Shown: one piece after another, positions 51,126 to 62,905 of the stretch | Layout: each line of letters starts with the position of its first letter | Numbering within the stretch: the stretch's first letter is position 1 | Source of the DNA: Valencia hispanica | Lineage: Eukaryota > Chordata > Actinopteri > Cyprinodontiformes > Valenciidae | Length of the DNA stretch: 64,000 bases | Assembly (NCBI GenBank): GCA_963556495.2 | Contig: OY747702.1 | Location: 3,532,501-3,596,500, forward strand | Direction: 5' to 3' | The notes under the pieces: model-generated | Seen by the model: only the letters and a program-made list of their open reading frames with translations | What the model was told of the DNA's origin: nothing | Database searches by the model: none | Position numbers and translations under genes: made by a program

Positions 51126-52731
51126 GTATTATTTTCCAAGAAGTTAACTGAATTAACTGTAAGAAACAGTTGAGCAAATAACAGCAGCAGAGATATTAAT
51201 TAGGTAAATTAAACAGTGTCCTGAGTAAAACAATTTTTTTAACAAAAAGCAGGAGCAGGAGGGATTTGTTTTATTGAACTTCTAAGATGGCTGCAAAGAT
51301 AATCCTTAGTGTAACATCTATTATATTCCAAAAATCAGGGTCTGAAGAACCTATGCAAGCAGAAGTAAATTGTTTAATACATTAGGTAACTATGTGGGGA
51401 ATTTATTAGTTTTCTTTTGTTTTTGCGAACCTAAATTATTGCAATATGGTCATCTGGGGTTGAAGTTGCCACAGCAGCAACAGCAGCAGGATACACAGGT
51501 TCGTAGGTTATGTCTTACGCATGACCTTTAACCCCACTATCTTTCTTTTCTGGATACTGGAGAAGCAGCTGAAGTTAATGTTTCTTTGTTTCTTGATTTT
51601 TAAGGCAAGACAATGGCTTCAAACAGGGGGGGAATTGGATTTGATAACAATGGTAATTGGAACGGATTTTTCAGGGATCATGGAGAGAATTTTAACTTGC
51701 AGTTTAATTGGGTTCTTGTGAATTATTACTCTGTCAGGTGGGGTGCATAAATTTATGTTTTTTTCAGTCATAGTGCATATTGTATCCGGGCATTTTACAA
51801 GTTTTAATTTGATCTGAAAACCTTCTTTCTTTTTGCTGGGATTAGTTGATTCTTGGGATTTTTGCTCTAACAAATTAGAAGGTTATTGTTGTCCGGGTTC
51901 TTCTTGGCATGGGTTTAGTACAGATTGATCTGAATACATTTTATTACTGCTGGTTTACCTTAATCCTTATCTGGCTTTCAGTTGATGAAGTTTGGCTCAA
52001 TAACCAGGTTGTGAGTTTGTTTAGAATTGCCTTTTGCATACAGTTACATTAGGTCGTTCTGAAACCATACTGCACATACTCCAAGGGTGTCGATTCTACT
52101 TAATCACTTGTCATAATCATCCTATTCATCTTTTGTGAATTAGCTCATCTGTTTTTGAACATCAATGCTCTAATACTTAATTAGCTCAACTCCCAGTGTT
52201 CGCATTGGGAAGTTCTCACTGGAGGACCTTCTGAGGGGTGACCTCTCTCTTTTCCGGGGAAAGACTGATCGGTGACTACGGGTCACTGGATGCTGGCGGA
52301 AGCTGACTTCATGGCAACAGAGGGAAGCGTATATGTTTCAACACCTAGTATAGAAGTAATACCCTCTGAAGATGCTACATAATTTTTCCTTTGTTCTGTG
52401 TTTTATTTAGAGCATCCCGACAGATCACAAGACCTGTGGATGGCCGCCTCAGGGGCGAGGGGTTGTTGAGATGACATTTTGCCCACCAGAAAATGGCGTA
52501 AAAAGACCACGTGGATTTGCAGTCTCAATGCACAGGAGTCTCAGCAAAGTCATCTGGAATGATCTGATATTTGTCACTGTGAGCTAATTCCATGGCTAAA
52601 CATGTCTCGTGTCTGATTGTAAATTTGTGTTTTGAACATTTTTTTTTAATCAACTTACCCAACCTTTTAGGAAGATTTGTGTTAAAAGTTTGGCATTTCC
52701 CCATTATATTTATGGTATTAATTAAATTAAT
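51126..52731 (+). other. Unassigned; possibly internal sequence of a second LTR element
   Basis: It lies upstream of a polypurine tract and LTR on the plus strand, so it may be the 3' interior of another retroelement. I see no RT, integrase or clear envelope motif. A short open stretch from about 52,411 (after TTTTATTTAG, acceptor-like) to TAA near 52,584 has Pro/Cys-rich content (CGWPPQGRG, TFCPPENG) but no known match. Confidence 0.35.
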
Positions 52732-53198
52732 AAAAGCAGGGAGATGTGGTGGGAAAATTCCTATGTAATTAGGATTTAAGTATATATTCTCTGTCTAGTG
52801 AATGTATCTAGGGCGAGATGGCAAAGTTAGGGGAAGCAAGCTTAATATTCCTGATAAAGATGTGTCAGATCACCAGAGAGACAGATGCCGGGGCTGCAAG
52901 ATAACTAAGGACAGTCTGACCTCAGATGAGCTGGTTCATGCTTTGCCATTGGACTGGCATGAACCAGTTCTCCAGAGGCTGGGCGTGAAGGATGGAGAGG
53001 ACGTGCTGCAGAGATAAACAGTGATTGCTGAATACTATTTAAACTGTTAGTCAGAAAGTTTGGGGAGGGCGATGCATGAGTAATCTCTGTCCCCTCAATG
53101 TTCTGGCCAGACATGTTTGTATTAAATACCTAAACGCCTTATGGGACTAAGTCTTCTTTTATAATGGAAACCCTGCAGTATTTTCTGCCATTATAACA
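52732..53198 (+). repeat. Polypurine tract plus LTR
   Basis: AAAAGCAGGGAGA (52,732-52,744) is followed by TGTGGTGGGAAAATTCC and ends ...CATTATAACA at 53,198, a 454-bp TG...CA unit. TAAGTATATAT at about 52,775 is TATA-like and ATTAAA near 53,122 is a poly(A)-like signal. A 14-base hairpin (52,928-52,970) lies in the middle. It differs in sequence from the LTR at 50,544-51,125. No flanking duplication is visible. Confidence 0.55.
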
Positions 53199-53199
53199 C

Positions 53200-53658
53200 G
53201 ATGCTGGTAAAGTAGTAAAGTAAAGCTACTTCAGAAGTTATACATCGTTTCCTCACAGTTCTCACTGGGGCCTCCTGTTGGATACAACCTGTAATAATAA
53301 AAAATATACAAGAGTGGTCTGACACAGCGAGGTCAACAATAGAGGACACACTAGTGAACAGGCCATATGTTATGACCAGGTCCAGGGTGTGTCCTCTGTT
53401 GTGAGTCGGCTGTGTGACATATTGCCGGGTTTCAGTTAAAAAGAGACAGTCAATATTATTATCTAAAATCAAATCATTAACAATAAGATATTTGTTTAAA
53501 AGAAAGCAAACATTTAAAAGTCCCATATTAAAAACTGCAGAAGGTGCTGGTCTGATAGGTAAGGATTTCCTGGTGAAAAGATTTCTGAGATTGTTCATGT
53601 TCATGTCCTGTTTGAAGAATGTTTGTGACTGTGGTTGGTAGTAATGACTGGGATGCAA
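53200..53658 (-). pseudogene. L2-B endonuclease with internal deletion
   Basis: The start MGLLNVCFLLNKYLIVNDLI and the FLTETR segment are joined directly to VTQPTHNRGHTLDLVITYG, omitting the roughly 120 residues present in the copy at 59,873-60,454. The catalytic SDHS region follows. It is a deletion derivative. Confidence 0.85.
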
Positions 53659-53829
53659 TTTCTTTTTTTTTGTTGTTGTTGCTTAAATTGGGCAAAGGTA
53701 TGGCTGGTGTAATGTGGATTGTGGCAGAAATGTTGTCTACAGAATGACTGGGATCATGTCCCAGTCATTTGGATTATAAATTGTGAATAGCATAACATAT
53801 GTTATCTGTTACAATCTGACTGCCTAACC

Positions 53830-54050
53830 TGTTAGGATAAATGCTATCCTCCTGGAGTAAAGAGGGTTGAATCAAAAATAGGCTAAAAATTGCATTAAAA
53901 TTTGGACACAGTTATGAGCCAAGTTCTGAGACTTAGGGTGCGGATGAAACGGTTGATGCCTCTTTTAAATGGAGCAAGAGGTCCAGAGACAACAATATTC
54001 TTTCCAGAGTTTTTAAGAGCTGTTAAAAGACTTCTAGAATCAGACTTTTA
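53830..54050 (-). pseudogene. L2-B ORF1 SGNH-esterase-like domain, C-terminal side
   Basis: The minus strand reads ALKNSGKNIVVSGPLAPFKR then FIRTLSLRTWL, a pattern typical of the esterase-like domain in L2/CR1 ORF1 proteins. The final catalytic Asp-His region is degraded. It was separated from its N-terminal side by the TTAA-flanked insertion. Confidence 0.7.
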
Positions 54051-54054
54051 TTAA

Positions 54055-55579
54055 AATTCCTGCAATTTCCGCCCAACATTTTTTTAAAACGCATACCCAA
54101 AATTAACTTAAAGCTGTTCTTGAACCATTTTGAGTAGAGACATGGCTGGGGTCTCTTTGGAAAGCAAACACTCTAAAATCTATCCCAGAACTGTTAATAT
54201 CTCTGAGTGCTATTGTTACCAAGCAATATTAATTTTAATACACTGAAAAATAATTTTATTTATGTCCGATTATTTATTTTATATAAATACATGCTGTAAA
54301 AATGGCTTTAAAAAGAGGTGGTGACCTAAAACACACTGTGGGTCTAAAGCCTGAAGTATTACCTTCATCCACACCAACTTTGAGAGCAATAAACCAAAAA
54401 ATGAGTATTCTGCACACATTTTTATAACTACAGGTCAAAGGTGGTCAAAAGTGTACCATACCATACCATATCATTACTTCATCTTACCACATAAAGCTCC
54501 ACGTGTAACGCTGCCCTATTCACTCCTCCTCATTGTCCTCACCTGTCCAATCAACCACACCTGATCCTACTCACCTCCTGCCTTTAAAACCCATCACTTC
54601 TCTTCACTCAGTGCTGGATCATTATTGTTGTTAACCACTCCATGATGTGTTGTCTTCCTGCCTCTCCGTTCCTCCCGTCGTCCTCTACACCACCACCATC
54701 ATCACCTCCTCCTCTAATAAACATCCTACACCTGCTATCAGCGTCTGCGTTTGGGTCCATACTCCACACACTTCCTGACACCACGGCTTCCTTCATTGTT
54801 GTATTTTGATTATAAAGGGTGTTTGGACACCGTGCTGAAACAGTATGTTACTGGTACGCACTGTCCGTAATCTCTTCATGAATAAGACATTACGCACGTC
54901 ATATACAATGGCTGCGAATAAGTCCGCCCGGTCAAGTTATATATCTGCATTTACAGAATTACATTGGCTTTTCGATGCGTCAATCATCAGAGTTCTGGAC
55001 CGCGATTGGTTCGAGTTACTTACCATAACGTGACTTTCCATCTATGCGCCATTGGTTGGAGAATTACCCTACGTAAGAAATAAGCCGGATTAATTATTTT
55101 ATTGTTTTTTTCTTTTCTTCTGGGGATGCTCAGTGACCTTTGTAGGCGGAAGTGGAAGCGAAGGAATCGGAAAAACAAAGCCGTAAAGACTACAAAAATG
55201 GCCATAGACATTTCAGGAGCGCATTTTCACTGTTTGTTTTACATTTTTTATTGGTTTTGCTGTTGTCCGGGACTAATCACTTTATTGGAGGACTTTAATC
55301 GGACCCTTATTGATGTAAAAAGACCATTTTTGTTCGAAATGGATCGGTTTTGTCATGTTTATTGGACTACAAAGTGGTGAGTTCCATATTTTTGTGTTGG
55401 CAAAAGCGCTCACTGTGTCTTCAGTTATGATTGTATCCATAAACGCCAGGCATAATTGGAATCACAAGACTCTTAGCTTTCCAATGATATAAAATATGTA
55501 TAGGTTCATAAAAGTTAGAAGTCAGAAAATCGGAGGATTTAAACTAGGAAATGGGCTGGGCCCGTGGGCCCTCGGAATG
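54055..55579. mobile_element. 1.5-kb TTAA-flanked insertion (piggyBac- or Kolobok-type candidate)
   Basis: TTAA occurs at both boundaries (54,051-54,054 and 55,580-55,583), with short inverted ends AATTCC/GGAATG. It splits the L2-B ORF1. It has no recognisable transposase and carries a solo LTR (54,504-54,780). TTAA target duplication is diagnostic of piggyBac and Kolobok superfamilies; the terminal repeats are too short to choose between them. Confidence 0.6.
54504..54780 (+). repeat. Solo LTR with perfect 5-bp target duplication
   Basis: The unit starts TGTAACGCTG and ends CTTCCTGACA, 277 bp, flanked on both sides by CCACG (54,499-54,503 and 54,781-54,785). It contains CTTTAAAAC (TATA-like, about 54,582) and AATAAA at 54,716. 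The LTR style (CTGCGTTTGGGTCC before the end) resembles fish Gypsy LTRs. Confidence 0.88.
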
Positions 55580-55583
55580 TTAA

Positions 55584-56119
55584 GGGGAATCTCAGCGGTA
55601 CCATCAGTAATATCATTACATCCAACGTGTACTACAACAGTTTTGGTGTCAGGATAATCAGTGAGTACAGAAGGAAGTAGAGTTAGAATGTCTCTAACCT
55701 TAGCGCCCGGAAAACATTATGTCACACTGTACCTGTTTCTGATGTTTCTGGGAATGGAATCACCGATGACCAGTGTGGTCAAGAGAGATTGCACTGGTGG
55801 TCAAGCAGGAGAAGAGCACCGCTGCGAAAGTGGAGAAGGCCGCAGAAGATGCCGTCACCCAAGGTCAGAGTGGCCTGGAGCTGGTGTGTAGCTCACCTCC
55901 GCCCAGAAGGTCTTGATTCGGAACAAATGAGGGAGGACCGTGGTTAAAGCCATCTGACTGCTGGATCCAGCTCTCCCCTGTAGGTGCCTGCACAGTATTT
56001 GCAAGAGGCACGAAGCCCGGCGGGGAGACCAGTAGACTTAGGCGCTGAAGAGCTATTGTGTCAGGCAGCTGCTCACCAGTAGCAGGAGCTAACATTCGAC
56101 CAAGGATTACACTATCCAA
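55584..56119 (-). pseudogene. L2-B ORF1, N-terminal part and SGNH motif
   Basis: A minus-strand frame with MLAPATGEQLPD and APTGESW segments leads, after frameshifts, to VVVHVGCNDITDG at about 55,590-55,630. GCND is the GxND block III of SGNH hydrolases, where Asn stabilises the oxyanion. L2/CR1 ORF1 proteins of fish carry such an esterase domain. The frame is broken between the two segments. Confidence 0.75.
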
Positions 56120-56120
56120 C

Positions 56121-56889
56121 TCTATTTCAGCTTTTTGGATCTTGTACAGATCGTATATTATTTTCTCAAGCTACACTCTCTTTAGTTAGACTGTACATAA
56201 TATGATGTATTCCTGTGAATATAACTGACAATTTTTGTTGTCTTTTTTTACTGCAAGGCAACAGTGCAAACAGCCACAGTTGTGAAGCTGATGACAAATT
56301 CTAAATATAACTTTTGTTGAGTTTTGGTAAACCTCAGCCACATCTGGTGAAAATTAATTCACAGAGATGGTACTCTAGCAAGATTAAGCTGAGAGACAAT
56401 AATTTAACTCCATTATTGAATTGTGATGGCCAAGAACCCTTGACATTCTTTTCATCTTATAGTGAATTATGAAAAAGTACTGCTGTCTCCAAGGAAACAC
56501 AGACTTATATGGCCCATTCCATATGACTGGACGATATGACCTGATTCTCAGTAGCTGAGCTGACTTGGCACTGATTCATTATAGAGATGATACTTATATT
56601 ATCTAAACTATATTAAGTGCATTGTTTGATGAAACAGCACTAGGATGAATAGTATTTATTTATTTACCTAAATTCCCTCCGGTTTTAATTTTTGCACTTT
56701 AGCCTTGAATTGCATTTTTTTTTTCAGTGAAAGCTACAAGTTGTTTATAAATGATGTGGCTTTAGGCTGGCAGTGAGCACCTGTTCTTCACATTTCTCCT
56801 TTTACTTTTGAAGTCAATATATATAAAAAATGTTACTAGGTTTGTGCTTCCTTTTTGTTATTTGCATTTGCTCACTGTAGCCAATCGTT
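56121..56889. other. Unassigned sequence
   Basis: No gene or recognisable element. AT-rich with no strong structure. Confidence 0.3.
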
Positions 56890-57120
56890 TCTGTGTTTGT
56901 TTGTTTGTTTGTATCTCTTCCCTGTCTTCCTCAACACCCAGCTGGTCAAGGCAGATGGCAGCTCCTACTGGTCCTGGTTCTGCTGGAGGTTCGTTCCTGT
57001 TAAAAGGGACTCGTTTCTCACCATAATCATCACCCTGTGTTTGCTCAGGATGTGGGATTTGACCAAACAGTAGATGCACTCCATAATCTTAAGAAAAATA
57101 AATAAACTAAATGACTGTAC
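56890..57120 (+). mobile_element. L2-type 3' UTR fragment
   Basis: GGTCAAGGCAGATGGCAGC, CTGGTTCTGCTGGAGGTT and CCTGTTAAAAGGGA parallel the L2 UTR at 34,830-34,905. It is more diverged than family A. A GTGCTATATAAATTC tail near 57,440 may be its end. Confidence 0.7.
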
Positions 57121-58615
57121 ATTATACTGAATCTGGAAATACACTCTGCTGTTAGACTGACTAGCAAAGTTCATGTTGAACAATTGTGTTGAACTGTGTT
57201 ATGACAACAGTTAAATAGACTGTGTTGGATTAAATGAGATCCGTTTTGAATTTTATCTTTTTTACGCTATTCAGTCATGGTTAGGTGGTGTAAACACAAC
57301 AAATGAAATATGGATTACCTTTACTAACTACAGTAACGTTTGATACAGTAATGTTTGATGTTGAGGTGACTGTGGGAGGAATTGTTTTGATGTGGCTCTA
57401 GAGTAAAGAGCTATGATTGGTCAGTAAGTCTAGAAAAGTGCTATATAAATTCAATCAATTTATCCTTTGGTAAAGAAATAAAACTTTGAAAGTAAAGGTT
57501 TTTGATGTAAATGTCATGAGGTTTAATATTGTTAGTTTCGAGGAGCATATCTACAATGTGTCACTCGAATGGTGAGGATTTAAAAGTTTACAAGGAATGT
57601 TTCAGTTTCAACAGTAAAAATTACTCAAAAGGTTCCCAGTGTAGATGCCAAACATTTCTCTCTGATCCATGTGAGCCTCATTAATATCATGATTAAAAAC
57701 CAGGATAAGCCCTACAACTACTGTAATCATCCCTGTCCATGTAAGCACACTCAGTGTTTGTGGGATATACAGTGTGACATTCTCCCCATGTGTGCTTCAC
57801 TGAAGTTGACAGTATGTCTCCCAGCAGTGCTGGGTTGTCAGTCAGGGGAATCTTCTATTCCAGTAAGAGGCTCAAGGCTTAGATGCTGCATCCATGAGCA
57901 AAGAATAAAGGAATGGCGCTGACTGATTAACAAGCATCAAAGCCTTTTTATCCTCCGCTGTGTTTGTTCTCACTTTTGATGGATAGTTGCATTAACTGCT
58001 TCTTCATAAGTACACAAGCTGCTAAGGCTGCCAGGAGCCGTATTGATGACTTGGGACACACACACACACACACACGCACACCCACACAGGGTACATTACT
58101 ACTAAGAACACATAATTTCTATTGCTTTCTACAAAATGTATATAGATAGATAGACAGACAGACAGATAGATATAAAATTCTTCTCATGCTTCTCATTCAG
58201 CTAAAGGAATGATAAGAAAGTTAGATGGACAGAAACAAATCTTTATGCCAGCATTTCTCAACAGTTGGAAGATGTGGCCCACTCAACAGAATGTCAAACT
58301 GAATGCAATCATTGCCGGTATGAAGAAAAATAGACTAAAGTGCAAATCTAACTGCCTGTTGGATTTCACCAGCCACAAATGTCATTCGATCCTTTATAGC
58401 AGCAGTATGTGACCATGCACCTGTGCAGAGAAGAGGAGAGTCTGTCTGACAAGACAGGTTTTCCCAACTGCTGCATTTTAAGTAAAACTACATTGGATCG
58501 TCCATGTATCAGAATGAATCCACGGTAATTCTTTAAATTCACTGTATTCTTAAATGTTTTATTCAATATTTTTCTAAATGTCACTGACCATTTTCAAGTG
58601 GTTTTATTCATGCGT
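57121..58615. other. Unassigned sequence with microsatellites
   Basis: A CA repeat lies at about 58,056-58,087 and a TAGA/CAGA repeat at 58,141-58,172. No coding motif is seen. Confidence 0.4.
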
Positions 58616-59632
58616 AATCTATCTAATTCAATTCAATTTCAGTTTATTTATATAGCGCCAATTCACAACAGATGTCATCTCAAGGTACTTAACAAGAAGT
58701 CATTTCAATACATTTATACAAATATTCCAATCAGTTAAAAAGTGTCCCATTTAAGGAATCCCAGCAGATAGCGTCAGTCATTGGCGTGAGGTTGGGCAGA
58801 CTTTCCAAACACAGCAATCCTTCAGCAATCCCTCATACTGAGCAAGCATGTAGCGACGGTGGAGAGGAAAAACTCCCCTTTAACAGGAAGAAACCTCGAA
58901 CAGAACATGGCTCAGTAGGAGCGGCCATCTGCCACGACTGTCTGGGGGTTTGAGAAGACAGAGCAGAGACACAGAAGGAACAGAAGAGCTAATTTAAGAG
59001 TACTTTCTATGTTACAGAAAGTAAAAAGTTGATAACATGACACGGTGGATGTTCAGTTACTGGGAGCATCATCCCAGTCGATGCCCCCCGTCCAACAGGG
59101 CATTGCAGCCAAGCAGGATACCAGACCAGGTATATCTTCTATGGAGAGAAAAGCACTGAGAGAAAACAAAGTTAACAGTCGAAATAACAGAATTTACTGT
59201 AATACAGCTGGAGAGTAGTAGTAGAAAAGGAAGTAGCAGAGTGAAGAAAATTGGTAAGTCTGTCCTCCAGCAGTCTAAGCCTATAGCAGCATAACTACAG
59301 AGATAGCTTGGGATGACCTAAGCCACTCTAACTATAAGCTTTATCAAAAAGGAAAGTTTTAAGTCTGGCCTTAAAAGTAAACAGAGTGTCTTTCTCATGG
59401 ACTAAAGCTGGGAGCTGGTTCCACAAAAGAGGAGCCTGATAACTAAAAGATCTGCCTTACATTCTACTTTTAGAAATCCTAGGAACTACAAGTAAACCTG
59501 CAGTCTGAGAGCTAAGTGCTCTCTTAGGAACATATGGGACAATCAGATCTCTGATGTATGATGGAACTTGATTATTAAGGGCTTTGTATGTAAGAAGAAG
59601 GATCTTAAATTCTATTCTGTCTACCAAACCAG
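58616..59632 (-). mobile_element. L2 family A, 3' coding end and UTR
   Basis: It is the reverse complement of the family A UTR and C-terminal coding end, running from the ATTCAATTCAATTTCAG tail at 58,628 to the KSRIEFKIL coding segment near 59,600. At about 59,632 it meets the 5' end of an L2-B copy in opposite orientation. Confidence 0.9.
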
Positions 59633-59872
59633 CCCCAGCTGCTCCTGCCCTCTCTGCCCCTTCCGCACCATCCTGATGTGCAGCTGGTCCCTGCTCCTAT
59701 GAACTCAGTTCTGATTTTAACAGTAACTCACATATCGGACTTGGACCTTGTTTTACATCATTCATACCTGTTATTATCAGCAGAGAGCGGAAAAATAATA
59801 TAAAACATAGCAAATGCAACCCTAATATCTCAAACAGTTACCAAAAGTCCTCCATCTCCAACCACTATTAAT

Positions 59873-60454
59873 ATGGCACTTTTAAATGTTCGCTCTCTGC
59901 TGAATAAAACTTTTATAATAAATGACCTAATTTTAGATCATAATAGTAATTGTTTATTTTTAACGGAAACATGGCTGAGTGCAGATGCCCCCGTTGTTCT
60001 TACAGAGGCGTCCCCACCAAATTTTAACTTCACTTATTCCACGAGGAGTTGCAAAAGGGGAGGCGGAACTGCTTTTATTAGTTCATCAATGCTTTGTGCC
60101 AAACCTGTTTCATTTGATAATTTTAGCACTTTTGAATATACTGCGTCTGTTTTTAGCACTCCTCAGATTTTATGTGTCACAGTTTATAGGCTTCCTAAAA
60201 AGAGTGCACTTTTTATTCAAGAATTTTCAGAGTTTTTATCAATTTTGCACAACTCATTTGAACGAATAATTTTAGCTGGTGATTTTAATCTACATATAGA
60301 TAACATCTTGGATCCTTTATCAACAGAATTTTTAAATGTTTTGAACTATATGGATTTTAGTCAACATGTCATGCAGCCAACTCACAACAGAGGACACACC
60401 CTGGACTTGGTCATCACGTACGGCCTTGTCCACCAGTGTGTCCTCTGTTGTTGA
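59873..60454 (+). pseudogene. L2-B AP-endonuclease
   Basis: LNVRSLLNKTFIINDLILD, FLTETWLSADA (metal-binding Glu), ILAGDFNLHIDN and THNRGHTLDLVIT appear in order. A frameshift near 60,430 moves the remaining SDHYCVFFNI catalytic segment into the next frame (60,366-60,680). The domain is otherwise complete. Confidence 0.88.
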
Positions 60455-60772
60455 CTTGGCTGTCTCTGACCATTACTGTGTGTTTTTTAATATCACCAGT
60501 TTTATCCAGAAGGAGACCTCTGTGACAACTGTCAGGAAGCGCCATCTAACCCCTGAAGTGGCTGCAGGTTTTCTGGAAATGTTTCTATTGTTTTACCTGC
60601 CCCCTGGGATTTTATTGTTAATAATTTTAACAGAAGACTTCAATCCGCTCTTGACCTGTTGGCTCCAGTTAAAGTTATAAACACGTTATAAACAAGTTAT
60701 AAGCAGCTTAAGTTAAAACCAACAACACCATGGAGAATAGAAGACCTTAAGAGATTAAAAAGGAGCTGCAGG

Positions 60773-61660
60773 GTGGCAGAGAGAAAATGGAGGAAAAATA
60801 AAATCACAATAAATCATCAAATGTACATCGAACGTCTCAAATCATATAACAATGCAGTAAGAAATTCCAGAAATTCATACTTTTCCAGAATCATCTCACA
60901 ACATAAAAATAATCCCAAAATTCTGTTTTCCACTATAGACAACATTTTTAACTGTACTACTAATGCATATCAGAAAACCTCCTCAAATGCTCTTTGTGAG
61001 GAGTTTGCGGAACACTTCAGAGGGAAGGTAGACATGATCAGATGTAATATTTTATCTTCTCAGTGTAACATGGTTTTAGACAAATCTGATTGTGTGTCTC
61101 TACCAGAGGAAACGCTGGACAGTTTTGTCCTAGTAGAAGCTGGGACTCTTGATAAAGTTTTCTCCTCAGTGAGGCCCACCACATGTGTTTTGGACCCGAT
61201 TCCCACTTCCTTCTTTGAGCAATTTTATGAATCTTTTAGAGATGAGATTTTAACCGTGATGAATTGCTCCCTTCAGACGGGGGTCTTTCCTGCCGCCTTT
61301 AAAGGGGCGGTAGTGAAGCCCCTGCTGAAGAAGAGCAATTTAGATTTTAATTATTTAAAGAAATTTCAGTCTGGTTTTAGGGTGAACCACACCACAGAGA
61401 CGGCTCTTTTAAAGATTTTAAATGATTTTAGATTAAATTATGATGCTCAGAAGGTGACAGTGTTGGTCCTACTGGATCTAAGCGCTGCCTTTGATACAGA
61501 AGACCACACTATTCTTTTAACTCGTTTAAAACGGATCGGCCTCTCTGGTGCTGTTCACAAATGGTTTACATCCTATCTCACAGACAGGACTTTTATGGTA
61601 AGTTTAGATACCTGCTCCTCTAAGGTCCACAAGATCACATGTGGTGTGCCCCAGGGTTAA
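60773..61660 (+). pseudogene. L2-B reverse transcriptase with internal deletion
   Basis: VKPLLKKSNLDFN is joined almost directly to KFQSGFRVNHTTETAL, so the expected NYRP(I/V)SNLPF segment is missing (about 61,350). Catalytic motif A VLLDLSAAFDTEDH is present. VTCGVPQG-type ITCGVPQG ends the frame at TAA 61,658-61,660, and [11 protein letters not shown] (active-site box) is in frame immediately after. Confidence 0.88.
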
Positions 61661-61960
61661 ATTTTAGGCCCATTGCTTTTTAACCTATACATGCTCCCTC
61701 TTGGCAGTGTCATCGGAAGACATGGAGTTAACTTTCACAGTTATGCTGATGATACACAGCTGTACATCTCCATGTCTCCCGATGAAACACGGCCAATGGA
61801 TGCACTTTTTAACTGCATTTTAGACATTAAATCCTGGATGGCAGAAAACTTTCTCCAGCTCAACTAGGACAAAACTGAAGTTTTAGTCATCGGTCCTGAG
61901 GCTCAGAGAGAGAAACTTTTACCAAAACTGCAATCACTGTCTTTTAATCCCTCTTTACAA

Positions 61961-62575
61961 GTGAAGAACCTGGGCGTGATTTTTGACTCTGAGCTGACTT
62001 TTATTCCTCACATAAAAAATGTTACTAAAATTGGTTTTTATCAACTAAAGAACATTGCCAGAGTCCGCCCCATTCTCTCTCGGGCCAATACGGAGACGCT
62101 GATGCATGCTTTTATCACCAGTAGGATTGATTACTGTAATGCCCTGCTTTCTGGTCTTCCCAAAAAGACTACCTCAAGTTTACAACTTTTACAGAATTCA
62201 GCAGCACGCGTCCTGACGAAGACCAGGAGGCGGGAACACATTACACCTGTCTTAGAATCACTGCATTGGCTCCCCGTATGTTTTAGGATCGATTTTAAGA
62301 TTCTTTTAATAATGGTTAAGTGTCTTAATGGTCTTGGCCCTCCTAATCTCTCAGAGCTGCTTTTACCGTATGAACCTTCGCGGTCTCTGCGCTCCTCTGG
62401 CAGTCGTCTCCTTGTCACCCCAAAAGTCAGGACACACACTCATGGTGAGGCGTCTTTCTGTTATTATGGGCCTCACCTCTGGAACAGGCTGCCAGAGAAC
62501 CTCAGGGCCGCAGAGAACGTTCATGTTTTTAAGAGCAGGCTCAAGACTCACCTTTTTAACATAGCTTTTAACTGA
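61961..62575 (+). pseudogene. L2-B ORF2 C-terminal region
   Basis: It contains KNLGVIFDSELTF, SRIDYCNALLSGLP, LQLLQNSAARVL, REHITPVLESLHWLPV, and the YGPHLWNRLP and FKSRLKTHLF terminal segments, the full conserved C-terminal series of L2 ORF2. It is separated from RT by a stop at 61,865-61,867 and a short frame change. Confidence 0.9.
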
Positions 62576-62781
62576 TTATTATTTATAAAATCTGTTTAAT
62601 TGCACTGCATGTTTTATTTGATTGAATTCTTTTTAGCTCAGCTTTTAGCTGGCTATTTATCAATTATTGTTTATCTGCTTTCCACTTTTATTTGAACATA
62701 TCTTATAATTGTTTTAATTTTAATATTTTAACTTATTTTAGTTTTCCTTCCACTGTTTTCTCTGTGGGAGCCCTCTGCCTC

Positions 62782-62905
62782 GGGGGGGGGGGGGGGGGCT
62801 CCCATGGTAACGTTTCCTGGTTCAGCTGTACTCAGCCCGTTCTGCTTTTGTCAATGCGCTGTTGTTTATTGTTGCTTTTATGCATGGGGGGGGGGGGGGG
62901 GGGGG
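62782..62905 (+). repeat. Two poly-G runs in the L2-B 3' UTR
   Basis: Uninterrupted G runs of about 17 (62,782-62,798) and 20 (62,886-62,905) bases lie in the UTR. They can form G-quadruplexes and are prone to length error in sequencing. Confidence 0.8.

Larger units (their letters stand above)
53199..56120 (-). mobile_element. L2-type LINE (family B), ORF1 and endonuclease, split by insertion
   Basis: In minus-strand order: ORF1 N-terminal side (56,119-55,584), a TTAA-flanked insertion (54,055-55,579), ORF1 C-terminal side (54,050-53,830), then an internally deleted endonuclease (53,658-53,200). The family matches the plus-strand copy at 59.6-63.0 kb. Confidence 0.82.

Noticed and set aside
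52802..53114. Short frames on both strands around a hairpin
   Set aside because: They lie within the LTR. The mirrored peptides come from the 52,928-52,970 inverted repeat.
55102..55380. 92-codon plus-strand frame with basic and hydrophobic segments
   Set aside because: It lies inside the TTAA-flanked insertion, has no family resemblance, and its composition fits chance opening in repeat DNA.
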